Program-made: the position numbers and the translations under genes
Assembly: GCA_963710865.1 (NCBI GenBank)
Contig: CAVQBR010000002.1
Coordinates: forward strand, 62,001 to 126,000
Length of the DNA stretch: 64,000 nt
DNA from: PRDV01 sp963710865
Lineage (GTDB): Bacteria; Babelota; Babeliae; Babelales; Babelaceae
Direction: 5' to 3'
Shown here: one piece after another, positions 32,434 to 41,981 of the stretch
How positions within the stretch are numbered: position 1 is the stretch's first letter
Layout of the letters: each line of letters opens with the position of its first letter
The notes under the pieces: generated by a model
What the model saw: only the letters and a program-made list of their open reading frames with translations
Database searches by the model: none
What the model was told of the DNA's origin: nothing

Positions 32434-32963
32434 TTTTTTGCTTTTGAAACTGGGCCAGGCACAGCAGTTGACTTCCCCCAGTATCTCTTCTTCAGGCTCT
32501 CGACGTCTAATAGTTTCTGGTTGCTAGGAATTATATCTTTTTGTGCCACATTGTTTTTCAGACTGAACCCAGTTATTGCAGTTTTCCCTAACAATCCCTT
32601 GAGTGGTCCGGTTTGTGGTCTCAGTTTTTCTTTATCATCCCAGGTAACATAGATTGTTTTTTTAGGAGTAAAAGTATAGTCCCAACGTTTATCTCCTTCG
32701 TTCCAATAGTTTGGATGCATAGTAAAAATCTCTAAAACTGTCTCCTTTGTCAAATCGAGTTTCTGAATAGACTTGTGTCCAGCAGAAACGTCGTGTAGTT
32801 GTATAGGAAGATCAGAAGTAGGCACGGTGTACATTACCGTCTTCGAACCGTTCTTCAAAACATACCAAATAGGCTTCGAAGACTTGTTGTATATCTCAAA
32901 TTCGTGATCAGCTTGTAGGCTCAGAGCTAAAAACGCTGCACTGACTGCCACCATCTTTTTCAT
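32421..32963 (-). CDS. small secreted protein, RPQTG/KNNV family, member 6
   Basis: 180 residues from ATG 32963, with AAGGAGGT upstream and a signal peptide (MKKMVAVSAAFLALSLQAD). Family blocks are FEIYNKSSKPIWYVLKNGSK, KKTIYVTWDDKEKLRPQTG and SLKNNVAQKDI. The C-terminal tail is longer and basic. Its final codons lie inside the 2.5-kb duplication, so a copy of its 3' end also remains near 29900. Promoter at 33030-33059. Confidence 0.72.
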   Translation of the reverse strand: MKKMVAVSAAFLALSLQADHEFEIYNKSSKPIWYVLKNGSKTVMYTVPTSDLPIQLHDVSAGHKSIQKLDLTKETVLEIFTMHPNYWNEGDKRWDYTFTPKKTIYVTWDDKEKLRPQTGPLKGLLGKTAITGFSLKNNVAQKDIIPSNQKLLDVESLKKRYWGKSTAVPGPVSKAKKIVS

Positions 32964-33029
32964 ACTAATCAACCTCCTTCTACCCCGATGTAAGAATGTT
33001 TAGATCAGGTCCTCTGCGTACATAGTTTT

Positions 33030-33059
33030 ATACTACTACGCACCGTTTCGGATAGTCAA
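33030..33059 (-). promoter_or_regulatory. promoter with shared TATTGACTAT element, copy 3
   Basis: Minus strand TTGACT (33054-33059), 18 bp, TAGTAT (33030-33035), in the context ATATTGACTATCCGAAAC. Confidence 0.6.
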
Positions 33060-33071
33060 TATATGAGGGAA

Positions 33072-33461
33072 TTAATTTTTGGTGAAGTACGAGTTCGCCT
33101 TGTGCAACCTCACAACCGTATGCAATGCTTCAAGTGCAAGCAAGGCACAGCGCAGCCTGGTGGGACCAAGAGGAATGTTGAGCAATGCGAGCATATCATC
33201 CTTTGTATACTGCTCGAGAACAGAGAGAGAGACACCCACCGCAGCTTGGGTCAAAAGAGATGCAGCTGCTTGGCTAATAACACAGCCTTTGCCTTGAAAA
33301 CGGACTTGGGCGAGAGAATCATTGTCAAAGCACGCTTGCAAAGAAATCTGATCTCCACAAGAGGGATTTAAAATCTCCGTGCAAACATCTGGTTGAGGCA
33401 AAGTGCCATAATTGCGAGGATATTTGTAATGGTCGAGTAACTCTTCTTGATATAATTCCAT
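33072..33461 (-). CDS. sufU: SufU iron-sulfur assembly / sulfurtransferase protein
   Basis: 129 residues of the IscU/SufU fold. The three conserved cysteines are C35 in NPSCGDQ (with D37), C60 in GKGCVISQAAAS and C105 in GPTRLRCALLALEAL. The SufU-type insertion before the last Cys is present (SVLEQYTKDDMLALLNIPLG). In SUF systems of this type SufU accepts sulfur from SufS through a zinc-bound Cys. sufS lies 1.5 kb away, while sufCBD is 13 kb away, so the operon is split. Confidence 0.9.
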   Translation of the reverse strand: MELYQEELLDHYKYPRNYGTLPQPDVCTEILNPSCGDQISLQACFDNDSLAQVRFQGKGCVISQAAASLLTQAAVGVSLSVLEQYTKDDMLALLNIPLGPTRLRCALLALEALHTVVRLHKANSYFTKN

Positions 33462-33538
33462 GATTACAGCTCTTGAACTATTTCGTGCTTAAGATACTCT
33501 ACTAGTATACATAAATCTGAAAATTTAGCTAGGTAGGC

Positions 33539-34336
33539 ATGAATCGGCGAGCTCTCGTTTGGGACCTTGGAAACACACTTATTAGCGCAGATGCATGGAC
33601 ATTTGCCCGCGAAGTCGGATTAACCGATTTCATGCTGTATGCTTTAATCGATTGGAAGAATCCTTTCAAAATGTACGAGGATGCATTTGCACTGCTTCGC
33701 CATCTCGATATTGATTTTGAAGAACCGCATCCTGGCGCAACAGCACGAGGAACACCCTTACCTGGACTTATGTGCAACTGGCTCGCCGGAAAAATTGATC
33801 CTGAAGGAATCAAGGACACCGTAGAGAGCTGTGTCCGTCGCTTAGCACGTGAAGGGTATTTTAAGAACAAACGGCATGAGCAGTTAATGCGTAGAGTACT
33901 TGAGGTTATGTTCAATCCTGTGCTATTTGCGCAGTGTATAAAGCCGATTAAAAAAGGGATTGAGCTTCTTAAGTCATGTGCCAGTCAAACGAACCCGGAC
34001 GGAAGTAGGCGCAATGAACTGTATATTCTCTCAAACTGGGATGAGTTTTCGTTTAAGCAGATGGTAAGCTCTTCACTTTCGACGGAGGTCTTTACCTACT
34101 TCAACCCCGAGCATATTATGATATCTGGTGCAGTTGGGTGCATAAAACCACAACGTCAGATTTATACGCAGTTTTTAGATCAGTTCAATCTCAATCCAGA
34201 ATACTGTATTATGATCGATGATCAACCAGAAAATCTCCGCCCTGCCGAGGAGTTCGGCATGACAGGCATACTTCTTGAGCACCGAAATTATACCGCTGTC
34301 ACTGAACGATTAGAGAGATTAAAGGTTATCAGCTGA
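33539..34336 (+). CDS. HAD-superfamily hydrolase
   Basis: 265 residues with the HAD motifs: I is WDLGNTLI (nucleophile D9; the second Asp is Asn, as in several HAD subgroups), II is YILSNWDE, III is the Lys in VGCIKPQRQIY, IV is IMIDDQPENL. A helical cap lies between motifs I and II (about 20-140). It is probably a phosphatase or haloacid-dehalogenase-like enzyme on a small phosphorylated metabolite; the substrate cannot be told. It converges with the membrane protein gene, overlapping by 18 nt. Confidence 0.85.
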   Translation: MNRRALVWDLGNTLISADAWTFAREVGLTDFMLYALIDWKNPFKMYEDAFALLRHLDIDFEEPHPGATARGTPLPGLMCNWLAGKIDPEGIKDTVESCVRRLAREGYFKNKRHEQLMRRVLEVMFNPVLFAQCIKPIKKGIELLKSCASQTNPDGSRRNELYILSNWDEFSFKQMVSSSLSTEVFTYFNPEHIMISGAVGCIKPQRQIYTQFLDQFNLNPEYCIMIDDQPENLRPAEEFGMTGILLEHRNYTAVTERLERLKVIS

Positions 34337-34834
34337 TACTTTCTTTGAGCAGACAGTCGCTCCATAGAGTGCACTCAACATGAGAACGAGAACAAGATTC
34401 CACACAATAACAAAACTTGCATTAAGAAGTGCCATGTTTCCCAGAGCAAGATAATAGAGGTGAACTGCTGAACCTCCTACGAGCCATACTGATCCAGCAA
34501 TAATTGTGGCAAGCCAGAACTCTTTATGAAAGAGCGGACAGATAAGACCAAGGACCGATAAGCCGAGCTCCGAAAATGCAAGCTCATATTGAAATGGACT
34601 CCATCCCCAGCCTATACAGGTTGAGATCTCGGGTCCGTAGAGAAACTGACCAGCTCCTCCCAAAAGGAACAAGCAGCCAACATTAAAAAAGAGAGCATAC
34701 TTTAACATCATTTCAGGCAACTGCCGAAAGGTTCCACCTTCGACACAGATCTGCAAACATGGTATGGTAACAGAAAGAATAGCTAACACCAACGACAAAA
34801 TCATATTCAACGTCATAAATGAACAATCAATCAC
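34319..34834 (-). CDS. four-helix membrane protein, unknown
   Basis: 171 residues, nearly all in four or five hydrophobic segments (MILSLVLAILSVTIPCL, YALFFNVGCLFLLGGAG, FWLATIIAGSVWLVGGSAVH, ASFVIVWNLVLVLMLSAL). It resembles small integral membrane proteins of the DUF6790 kind, which is a guess from the layout. The start is uncertain: GTG 34834 has AGAGGG six bases upstream, while ATG 34816 has no ribosome site. Confidence 0.55.
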   Translation of the reverse strand: MIDCSFMTLNMILSLVLAILSVTIPCLQICVEGGTFRQLPEMMLKYALFFNVGCLFLLGGAGQFLYGPEISTCIGWGWSPFQYELAFSELGLSVLGLICPLFHKEFWLATIIAGSVWLVGGSAVHLYYLALGNMALLNASFVIVWNLVLVLMLSALYGATVCSKKVSADNL

Positions 34835-34912
34835 GATCAACCCTCTTTTCTATGATTTATTATACTGTATTGTTGAGTGTAACAAATTTTCAAAAGAGTT
34901 CAAGCTGAAACT

Positions 34913-36091
34913 TTACCACGAGCGAAGAGAAGTCAGTGCCTTACAGAGTGCAGCGATATCCGAATGAGTGGTATAGGAGGCAAAGCTTGCACGGACAGAG
35001 CTCTCTATACCCAGCTTTTTATGAAGAATTTGGGCACAATGATTTCCGGCTCGAACACAGATCCCTTTGCTATCAAGATAGGCAGCAATATCATGCGCAT
35101 GGACTGTTTCATGAACAAAACTCACCATATGACCCGATACTTTCAGCTCAGCTTCATTTCCTAAAATTCTGATGGGGAGTTTCCTTAAACCTTCGATAAG
35201 CTGGGCACATAAGGCTGCTTCATGCTTTTTAAGCTCTTCAAATGAGTTATGCTTTTGAATGTACTGCACGGCCGCTTCAAGACCGAGCACCTGAGCTACG
35301 GCAGGAGTTCCTGCTTCAAATCTACGAGGAGCCTCAAGCCACCTCGCTTCATGGTAGTCTACCGAATAGACCATGCCCCCACCAACCTGATACGGTTCCA
35401 CCTCGGGCTGCATATGACGTGCAATATAAAGGACACCACAACCAGTTGGACCTCCCATCTTATGAGCAGAAAACACCAGAAAATCTACGTTAAGATCGTG
35501 AACTGCAAGAGCGCTTCGCCCTACCGCCTGGGCAGCATCAACTAACACTCGTGCACCCTGGGCATGAGCATGACTGATAATAAACGGAAGATCTACGTGC
35601 GTACTTAACACATTTGAAGTATGGGTACAGGCAACTAATTTTGTTCGAGGAGAGAGCAATGCACGATATGCTTCATAATCAAGCATTCCATCATTCAGTA
35701 TAGGTATATACTTCAGGATAATTCCACGCTTTTCTAAGCGCATCCAAGGGAGGATATTCGAATGATGCTCCAGTTCGGTTATGATAATCTCATCACCCGG
35801 CTGCATGCGATCTGCCCAACTTGAGGCTATAAAATTAATACCCTCAGTCGTTCCCTTAGTAAATACAATTTCATCATCAAAGGCTCCAATGAATCGAGCA
35901 ATCGTAGAACGAGCATGCTCATACTTTTCAGTAGCCCGTTCCGCAAGGCTATATACGCCTCTATGCACCGGAGCATTTGAATGCACGTAAAAAGCATTCA
36001 TCGCATCGAGAACAACCTGAAGCTTCTGCGTGGTAGCGGCATTATCTAAATAGATGAGAGAGGTAGAGTCCAAAAAAGGAAAATCGCTCAT
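34913..36091 (-). CDS. sufS: cysteine desulfurase SufS
   Basis: 392 residues, the usual SufS length. It takes sulfur from L-cysteine for Fe-S assembly using PLP. Visible features are the N-terminal YLDNAATTQK, the HHSN motif in TELEHHSNILPW, the PLP-binding K211 in VFSAHKMGGPTG, and the active-site C352 in RAGNHCAQ. The type II loop is present, as expected for a SufS that works with SufU. It is on the same strand as sufU but separated by two unrelated genes. Confidence 0.95.
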   Translation of the reverse strand: MSDFPFLDSTSLIYLDNAATTQKLQVVLDAMNAFYVHSNAPVHRGVYSLAERATEKYEHARSTIARFIGAFDDEIVFTKGTTEGINFIASSWADRMQPGDEIIITELEHHSNILPWMRLEKRGIILKYIPILNDGMLDYEAYRALLSPRTKLVACTHTSNVLSTHVDLPFIISHAHAQGARVLVDAAQAVGRSALAVHDLNVDFLVFSAHKMGGPTGCGVLYIARHMQPEVEPYQVGGGMVYSVDYHEARWLEAPRRFEAGTPAVAQVLGLEAAVQYIQKHNSFEELKKHEAALCAQLIEGLRKLPIRILGNEAELKVSGHMVSFVHETVHAHDIAAYLDSKGICVRAGNHCAQILHKKLGIESSVRASFASYTTHSDIAALCKALTSLRSW

Positions 36092-36183
36092 ACAAATCCT
36101 TATACTTTCTTATTACTATACCCAAGTTCTACCATTTATGCACGCCCTTCAGGAGTAGAGGAGTATAGAGAGGATTTATACTG

Positions 36184-37758
36184 TTATAGTTCTTTTGTCT
36201 GATAGTCAACTGTAAGGTGTTGGTTTGCTCGTTGAATTGCTAGGCCAACGAGAGTTATCTTTTTGCCCGTCAAGAGGTACTTTTCGTAGTATTTACGCTC
36301 TTCGATCTGCAATAGAGCCGCTTCAGCGCTTGCGTTAAATTTCAATTCAAAAATGAAGATGTGAGTTTTGGTCTGAAGAACCATATCGATTCGGCCCTTG
36401 TCGGTTGATACTTCCGATTGAGCTTCAATCTTTAAAAGGGTACAAATTTGCTGAAAGAGCGAATGATAATATCTCTCTTGCGGAATATGCAAATGGTGGG
36501 GTATATTGGCAAATACGGTTGATAAAGTTGAACAAAACGCTGGGACATCATGCCTTCTCAGAGCGCTAACAAACTGTAAGATAAGAGTATCAACCTCTTG
36601 GTAGGAAGTACGAGCAAGAGCAGCGAGCATGAATTTTTTGAACGCCTCAGCGACCTCGAGATTTGGATAGCGCAGAGTGAAAAGATCGATACTTTGGCTA
36701 TTTTCGCTGACGCGGCGATGGTGTGCTATCGTAAGATAACCAGCTTGGAACAAAATCGGAATGAGGGGTTCCTCGCCTATTTCAAAGGGTCCGAGTGAGA
36801 TCAATGTTAATTCCACATCTTTAAAATCTTCTAACTTTTCGTAATGTTTTTTGAGGAGCGAAATGAGGAACGATGATGCACCGGTTTCAATCCAGTAGTT
36901 AGCAAATCTCTGCTTATGCAAACAATAGAGAACCGAGAGAGGATTATATACATACACAGGCTTTTCTGAGAATCGGTACCCATCATACCACTCTTTGAGT
37001 CGCTGGTTTACTGTATCATGCGACAGTTGTTCTTTGCGAGCAAGGTTCTGTATCTCACTAGTAAAGTAGGTCTGAATTTCTTCTTGGGTATAACCAAGAA
37101 TGCATGCAGCCCGCTCATCTAGGGAAATATCGTTCAAATTATTCATCCCAGAAAAAATAGATGTCTTAGAAAATTTTGTAACCCCGGTAATGAAGAGAAA
37201 CTCAATATGAGCGTCTAACCCTTTTATCGCGCTATAGAATGACCGCAATACTGCGTGATTTTCTAAGGCAATTTCTTTATTTTCAATGTTATTAATAAGT
37301 GGATAATCGTATTCATCAATAAGAATGACAACTCCATTCTTCTTCGAGAGGGTTGACAGTAATACCTCCAGTTGCGACCCCAGGTTGGGTGCCTTAAGGA
37401 CTGAAAAACCATGATTATTTGCTACCACTTCCATTTTCCAGGATAAATCCTTTTCAAGATCAGCCCCACTGTTGGTAGACATCGTAGAGAAGTCAAGATG
37501 AATAACTGGGTGCACCGGCCAGCTATAGGTAGTATGTGTATCAATCCAAAGATCTTTAAAAAGCTCGCGGTTACCTTCAAAAAGCTCGAGCAGTGTTGAA
37601 ACAAGCAAAGACTTGCCAAAGCGGCGCGGCCTTGAAAGAAAATAGAGTATTCCACCCGTAATCAAATCGTAAATAAGCTGTGTTTTGTCGACATAGATAT
37701 AGTTTTTGTTTCTTAACTTTCTGAAAGAACTGACATCTATGGGAATTTTCTTTGGCAT
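36184..37758 (-). CDS. AAA-ATPase with C-terminal PD-(D/E)XK nuclease-like domain
   Basis: 524 residues from ATG 37758 (CAGGAG 12 nt upstream). The N-terminal AAA-ATPase-like domain opens with FRKLRNKNYIYVDKTQLI and contains Walker A SRPRRFGKSLL and Walker B VVILIDEYDYPL, plus ITGVTKFSKTSIFSGMNNL. The last 120 residues match the PD-(D/E)XK domain found in this family (GRIDMVL, then IFIFELKF). Such proteins are abundant in Bacteroidetes, Dependentiae and other symbionts, often as many copies. Biological role is unknown; defence or mobile-element functions have been suggested for the class. Confidence 0.9.
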   Translation of the reverse strand: MPKKIPIDVSSFRKLRNKNYIYVDKTQLIYDLITGGILYFLSRPRRFGKSLLVSTLLELFEGNRELFKDLWIDTHTTYSWPVHPVIHLDFSTMSTNSGADLEKDLSWKMEVVANNHGFSVLKAPNLGSQLEVLLSTLSKKNGVVILIDEYDYPLINNIENKEIALENHAVLRSFYSAIKGLDAHIEFLFITGVTKFSKTSIFSGMNNLNDISLDERAACILGYTQEEIQTYFTSEIQNLARKEQLSHDTVNQRLKEWYDGYRFSEKPVYVYNPLSVLYCLHKQRFANYWIETGASSFLISLLKKHYEKLEDFKDVELTLISLGPFEIGEEPLIPILFQAGYLTIAHHRRVSENSQSIDLFTLRYPNLEVAEAFKKFMLAALARTSYQEVDTLILQFVSALRRHDVPAFCSTLSTVFANIPHHLHIPQERYYHSLFQQICTLLKIEAQSEVSTDKGRIDMVLQTKTHIFIFELKFNASAEAALLQIEERKYYEKYLLTGKKITLVGLAIQRANQHLTVDYQTKEL

Positions 37759-37824
37759 TGTTTTATGAAACTCCTGATAAGTGAATACATAAGTAAGTGT
37801 ACAAGAATTTAAAGGCGTAAGCAA

Positions 37825-38250
37825 ATTTCACTGGCGTGCAAGGTGCTATCAAAACACTCATGAATAGCACTGCTATTCAAAATGAGCATTACAAATCGTC
37901 GCTGCATGGATTGTTCAAGAAGGTAAGACACTATCGTGCTCCACGATTAGAAATCGTAAATGGGCTAAAGGCACATTGCCCCTTAGGTAGAGAGCAGAGT
38001 TCATGACTCTAGTAGTAAGTACTGTCCTATGAGCTTGATAACTATGGGGGTAGTAAATTTCGACACTCAAGCGGGAATAATCAAAAGCTCGAGCTTTTTA
38101 AATTAGTGAACATCATTACGATCTTGGCAATGATCTCTTTGGGAATGAATATACTTGACTCAAAAGACCAGTGTTCTATGCTTAGAGGTATCATGCAAAG
38201 CCTCTTCTACCGTGCAAAGCTCAAAAGGAAACGCACTACTATAAACTTAA
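37825..38250. other. intergenic stretch without a supportable gene
   Basis: About 430 bases between two divergent genes. It includes a perfect palindrome AAAAGCTCGAGCTTTT near 38086. A GTG-started extension of the downstream ankyrin ORF begins at 38106 but has no ribosome site. No RNA gene recognised. Confidence 0.4.
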
Positions 38251-38252
38251 CC

Positions 38253-39881
38253 ATGATGACAACAATTAAAACAGGACTGGCGCTTTCCTTACTATTCAGT
38301 CTATCAGAGATCTGTGGAATGCATTGCGCGGTAAAAGAACTTAGAACCTTTCATCTACAAGAACCCTTCGTTACCGAACTATTTGCTCTTCCCAGAAGCT
38401 ACTTTGAGTACCTTAAGGATCCAAGTTCTGACAAGATAAAGCATTTGATTTCAAACTATGTACTGTTCTCCCTCGAATTAGAACGAGCACTCTCTGCTAC
38501 CGTTTCCTCTCTCTTAAAATCTTCAAAATCACTCACACTCAAAGAAGCATTACTCAAGCACCACCTCCAGCAAGGGTATAATCCCAATGCATTGCAAGGC
38601 CGCTATGGGATCCCACCTCTGACAGAGATGATTCTAGCGGGAAAGGAAGATGCAATGATCCTTCTCTTAAAAAATGGTGCCAATCCAAATCAACCATCTG
38701 TTCGAGGATATAGTCCATTGTATGAAGCTGTTCAGATCGCCGATTCCACTTTCGTGCAAATGCTTATAGAAGCTGGCGCCGATGTAAACAAACCAGTAGC
38801 CCTCGATCCTGATGGAACCGCAATTGTAACACCCTTAAGCATGGCAGCGACTCAAGGCTATCACGAAATTGTCACCCTTCTTCTTGCTGCGGGTGCCGAA
38901 CTTAATTGCCCATTAAATGCGTGTGGCGAAACAGCATTAATTTACGCAGTGAGAAAAGGCTCCACAGAAACTGTTAACATTCTCCTTAACGCAGGCGCGA
39001 AGCAACCTGTCATCTTCATGGGAGAAACCCCATTATCTATCGCGCTGGAAGCCGAGCATGCTACTATAGTCAAACTTCTTCTTGACGCTGGAGCAGCCGA
39101 AGCCCACAGTTCAGATGCAGATGCTAGTCCTTTATATATAGCAGCGATGAAAGGTAATCTTCGCCTTGCCACTTTACTCGTACAAAGGGGAGCCCCTCTC
39201 GATGCAACAACAGCGATAGGTAATGAGACAGCACTCCTTGCAGCAACTGAACGAGAGCATATTACTATAGTACATCTCCTCTTAAGGGCAGGCGCAAGAA
39301 CAGATATCGCGGAAAGTAGTGGTAAAACTCCTTTATACATAGCAGCAGAACGCGGCTCAATTGCTATTCTTAGGCTCTTATTAGCATGTAATCCACTGCT
39401 CGAAGCAGCAACGGAAGACGGATTTACACCATTACTGATAGCTATAAAGAATGGCCATACAATGTCAGTCGAACTCCTTCTGAAAGCTGGCGCAAACTTC
39501 AATGCAACAGTGAAGGGTGGACTCTCTGCCTTCGATCTGGCGCGAATTCATCCAGATATCACGAGTCTTTTACACACCTCTCTGCAGGCCGCCAAGCCTG
39601 AGGCAAAAGGACCGCTTCAACAGCCTACACTTAAATCCTTTATAGGGTCTTTCCGCTTTAAAGGAGACTCACAACGCATAGCATCCAAGCCATCAGGAAG
39701 AAGCATGCCACCAACAACTGAACCAGCTACTCTAAGAGCTGCTACAGTAAGAAGGCAAGCCTTACCCTTTTCTCCCACAAGCTCAATCGCAAAATTCGGA
39801 TCATCTGGTTCAAGTGGAGAAAAGCGAGACGGGAAGCAAGCAGGTGTACGGGTACATAATGGAAAGTTGCAAAGAAGATAA
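38253..39881 (+). CDS. secreted ankyrin protein with about ten repeats
   Basis: 542 residues from ATG 38253, chosen because it opens a signal peptide (TTIKTGLALSLLFSLSEICG). A helical N-terminal 90 residues precede about ten near-consensus ankyrin repeats (from GIPPLTEMILAGKEDAMILL to GLSAFDLARIHPDITSLL), most with the full TPLxxAAxxGHxxIVxLLLxAGA signature. The C-terminal 90 residues are low-complexity and basic (KSFIGSFRFKGD, then RRQALPFSPTSS), like a disordered tail. A ribosome site is not obvious. Host-protein binding is inferred from the fold. Confidence 0.8.
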   Translation: MMTTIKTGLALSLLFSLSEICGMHCAVKELRTFHLQEPFVTELFALPRSYFEYLKDPSSDKIKHLISNYVLFSLELERALSATVSSLLKSSKSLTLKEALLKHHLQQGYNPNALQGRYGIPPLTEMILAGKEDAMILLLKNGANPNQPSVRGYSPLYEAVQIADSTFVQMLIEAGADVNKPVALDPDGTAIVTPLSMAATQGYHEIVTLLLAAGAELNCPLNACGETALIYAVRKGSTETVNILLNAGAKQPVIFMGETPLSIALEAEHATIVKLLLDAGAAEAHSSDADASPLYIAAMKGNLRLATLLVQRGAPLDATTAIGNETALLAATEREHITIVHLLLRAGARTDIAESSGKTPLYIAAERGSIAILRLLLACNPLLEAATEDGFTPLLIAIKNGHTMSVELLLKAGANFNATVKGGLSAFDLARIHPDITSLLHTSLQAAKPEAKGPLQQPTLKSFIGSFRFKGDSQRIASKPSGRSMPPTTEPATLRAATVRRQALPFSPTSSIAKFGSSGSSGEKRDGKQAGVRVHNGKLQRR

Positions 39882-39996
39882 CAAACCTCCACCAGCCTAG
39901 CAACGTAAAAAAAATCCTCATTGTATCCCCTTTTGACAAGCCAAGAGCTTCCTTTTATGCTAAAAAGAATATGAATGATTTAAACGAGGCACACGT

Positions 39997-41769
39997 ATGA
40001 ACGTATCTAGCATGCTCCTATTAATTTCAGCCTTCAGCACTTTCCTTCTGGGCATGGTAGATCAACAGACAATGAGTACGATTAATCATACACGTAAAAG
40101 AGCTCAGACTCATCTCACTTACCTTCCAGAAGGGCTCATAGAGATCCTCACGCAGACCCACAAGATAAAGATCAGAGAAGATCACTCTGATCCTCACCCA
40201 CCAACCTCTAAGCAGAGTGATTACCCTGCAAATGGAGTAATGGCAACACACGACATCGAAACTGCTCTCATGGAATCCGATCCCAGGGCAGATCAGCAGA
40301 GCATTCCTCCTGAAAGCTCGATTAATTCTGCAGGTAAAATATCTCAAACTCACCTCGGTCACCTTCCAGACGGGCTCCTAGAGATTCTTAAGAGGAAGAT
40401 AATAGAGGCACATTCTGATCAATTTAAACGTCTCCACCCACCAACATGTAAGGAGATTGGTTCTCGTGCAAGTGTAGTAGTTACAACACCAGACTGCAGA
40501 ATTGTTCTCATGGGATACGACAATGGGGTAAAACTCTTCGATCAGAGCAAGGGTAGGAGTACTGTATTTGCGAACTTTATAGGAAAAGTTGGCTGTGCAG
40601 ACATTTCCTCTGATGGTACAGGGGCTGTGACTGGACCTTTAAATCTGCTGGCGCGCAGTCCTGAAAAAGGAACAACACTATTCTGGAATCTATCAAAGAT
40701 GCCAAAAGAGGAGACAGATAGCGATCGCCAAAAAGCCGTTGTTTCTATTTTAGATCATCAGAGCGTGCATCTCGTAAAGATTTCTTCCAATGCTCAGCGC
40801 GTCGTAACTTGCTCAATCGATGGAACGTCGAAAGTTTGGGATCTGAGTGATCCAACACACCCTGCTTCATTTCCACTTCCTGCACATACAGTGATACCAA
40901 CACTCAGAAAGCATCAAGTTAACAGTAATAACATTCCCCATATTGATCTCGTCAGCTTAGTACGTGTTACTTCAATTGCCCTCTCCCAGCATGGAACTAA
41001 ACTCTTGATGGGCTATGCTGACGGAACAGTAAACTTCTGCGATCTTTCAGATCTTTCAGATATCCAAGTCTCTGAGCTTGAGGGACATATACTCGAGACC
41101 GTACTAGGCGCATCTCTCACTCCAGATTGCCATTTCGGCTTAACGGTTGTTTTAAAAGAATCAACGATCCTTTGGGATCTTAGAAATCTCCCACAGATTA
41201 AGGGGTATAGAGTGAACGATCAAACCCCCGCCACGCCAAGGGCGTTACCCCTAGTAGATACAGCATTACTCCTAAATCCTTGCTATCAGACGATTATATA
41301 TAACTTAGAAGATACACCTCGCATATCTGTTTTCAAAAGCAATTATCACCCACCAAGCGCACAATCCGCCTCACTATCTGCAAGCAATAGATGGGGGTTA
41401 TTCGTTAATACCGATGATGGTAAAGTGCTTCTTGTCGATCTACTGAATCTAAACACCTACACGTTAAAGGAACACGTCGAAAATACTGGCCGTGATCGAG
41501 GCTTCAATATTTTCGCAAAGATTAGCTCCGATGGTAGATATGCAGTAACATCTCTCAATAATGTCGAGTTTTGGGATCTATGTCCTTCACAGAACCTCCC
41601 TTTTGAGGAGGTCTTAGGACTCGCAAGCAGTTTTGGTAACTCTCTGGAACCTCAAATTTCAGCTGCGCGTGGAGATACAGACTATCAAGATACTTTCAGA
41701 GAAATACCTGCAGTTCCTGCCTCATTAAGCGATGAGATTGCACAGAGGGCACTCCAAAAGTATCGCTGA
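39997..41769 (+). CDS. secreted WD40-like protein, trio member 1
   Basis: 590 residues, signal peptide MNVSSMLLLISAFSTFLLGM, GAGG upstream. Unlike its two paralogues it has two copies of the N-terminal F-box-like box: THLTYLPEGLIEILTQTHKI and THLGHLPDGLLEILKRKI, each followed by HPPTxK. The rest is a degenerate WD40 propeller with blades such as VKISSNAQRVVTCSIDGTSK-VWDLS and SIALSQHGTKLLMGYADGTV. The internal duplication of the box is the distinctive point. Confidence 0.75.
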   Translation: MNVSSMLLLISAFSTFLLGMVDQQTMSTINHTRKRAQTHLTYLPEGLIEILTQTHKIKIREDHSDPHPPTSKQSDYPANGVMATHDIETALMESDPRADQQSIPPESSINSAGKISQTHLGHLPDGLLEILKRKIIEAHSDQFKRLHPPTCKEIGSRASVVVTTPDCRIVLMGYDNGVKLFDQSKGRSTVFANFIGKVGCADISSDGTGAVTGPLNLLARSPEKGTTLFWNLSKMPKEETDSDRQKAVVSILDHQSVHLVKISSNAQRVVTCSIDGTSKVWDLSDPTHPASFPLPAHTVIPTLRKHQVNSNNIPHIDLVSLVRVTSIALSQHGTKLLMGYADGTVNFCDLSDLSDIQVSELEGHILETVLGASLTPDCHFGLTVVLKESTILWDLRNLPQIKGYRVNDQTPATPRALPLVDTALLLNPCYQTIIYNLEDTPRISVFKSNYHPPSAQSASLSASNRWGLFVNTDDGKVLLVDLLNLNTYTLKEHVENTGRDRGFNIFAKISSDGRYAVTSLNNVEFWDLCPSQNLPFEEVLGLASSFGNSLEPQISAARGDTDYQDTFREIPAVPASLSDEIAQRALQKYR

Positions 41770-41981
41770 TACTTTAAGTTGAAGATGTGAGCAAACCTCT
41801 CTGCCAAAGGTCGAACACCACCGTGTGCGCCAAGCTCATAAGACCATTAAAATCTAGTTAGCGAAACCGTAGAACGAAAACACCCAAAAATCATACCAGT
41901 AGGCTCAAAGCAATTGACAAATGAAAATCATGCACCATACTATAACTATTAATAGGCTTATTTATACTAAAAAAGGTCCGC

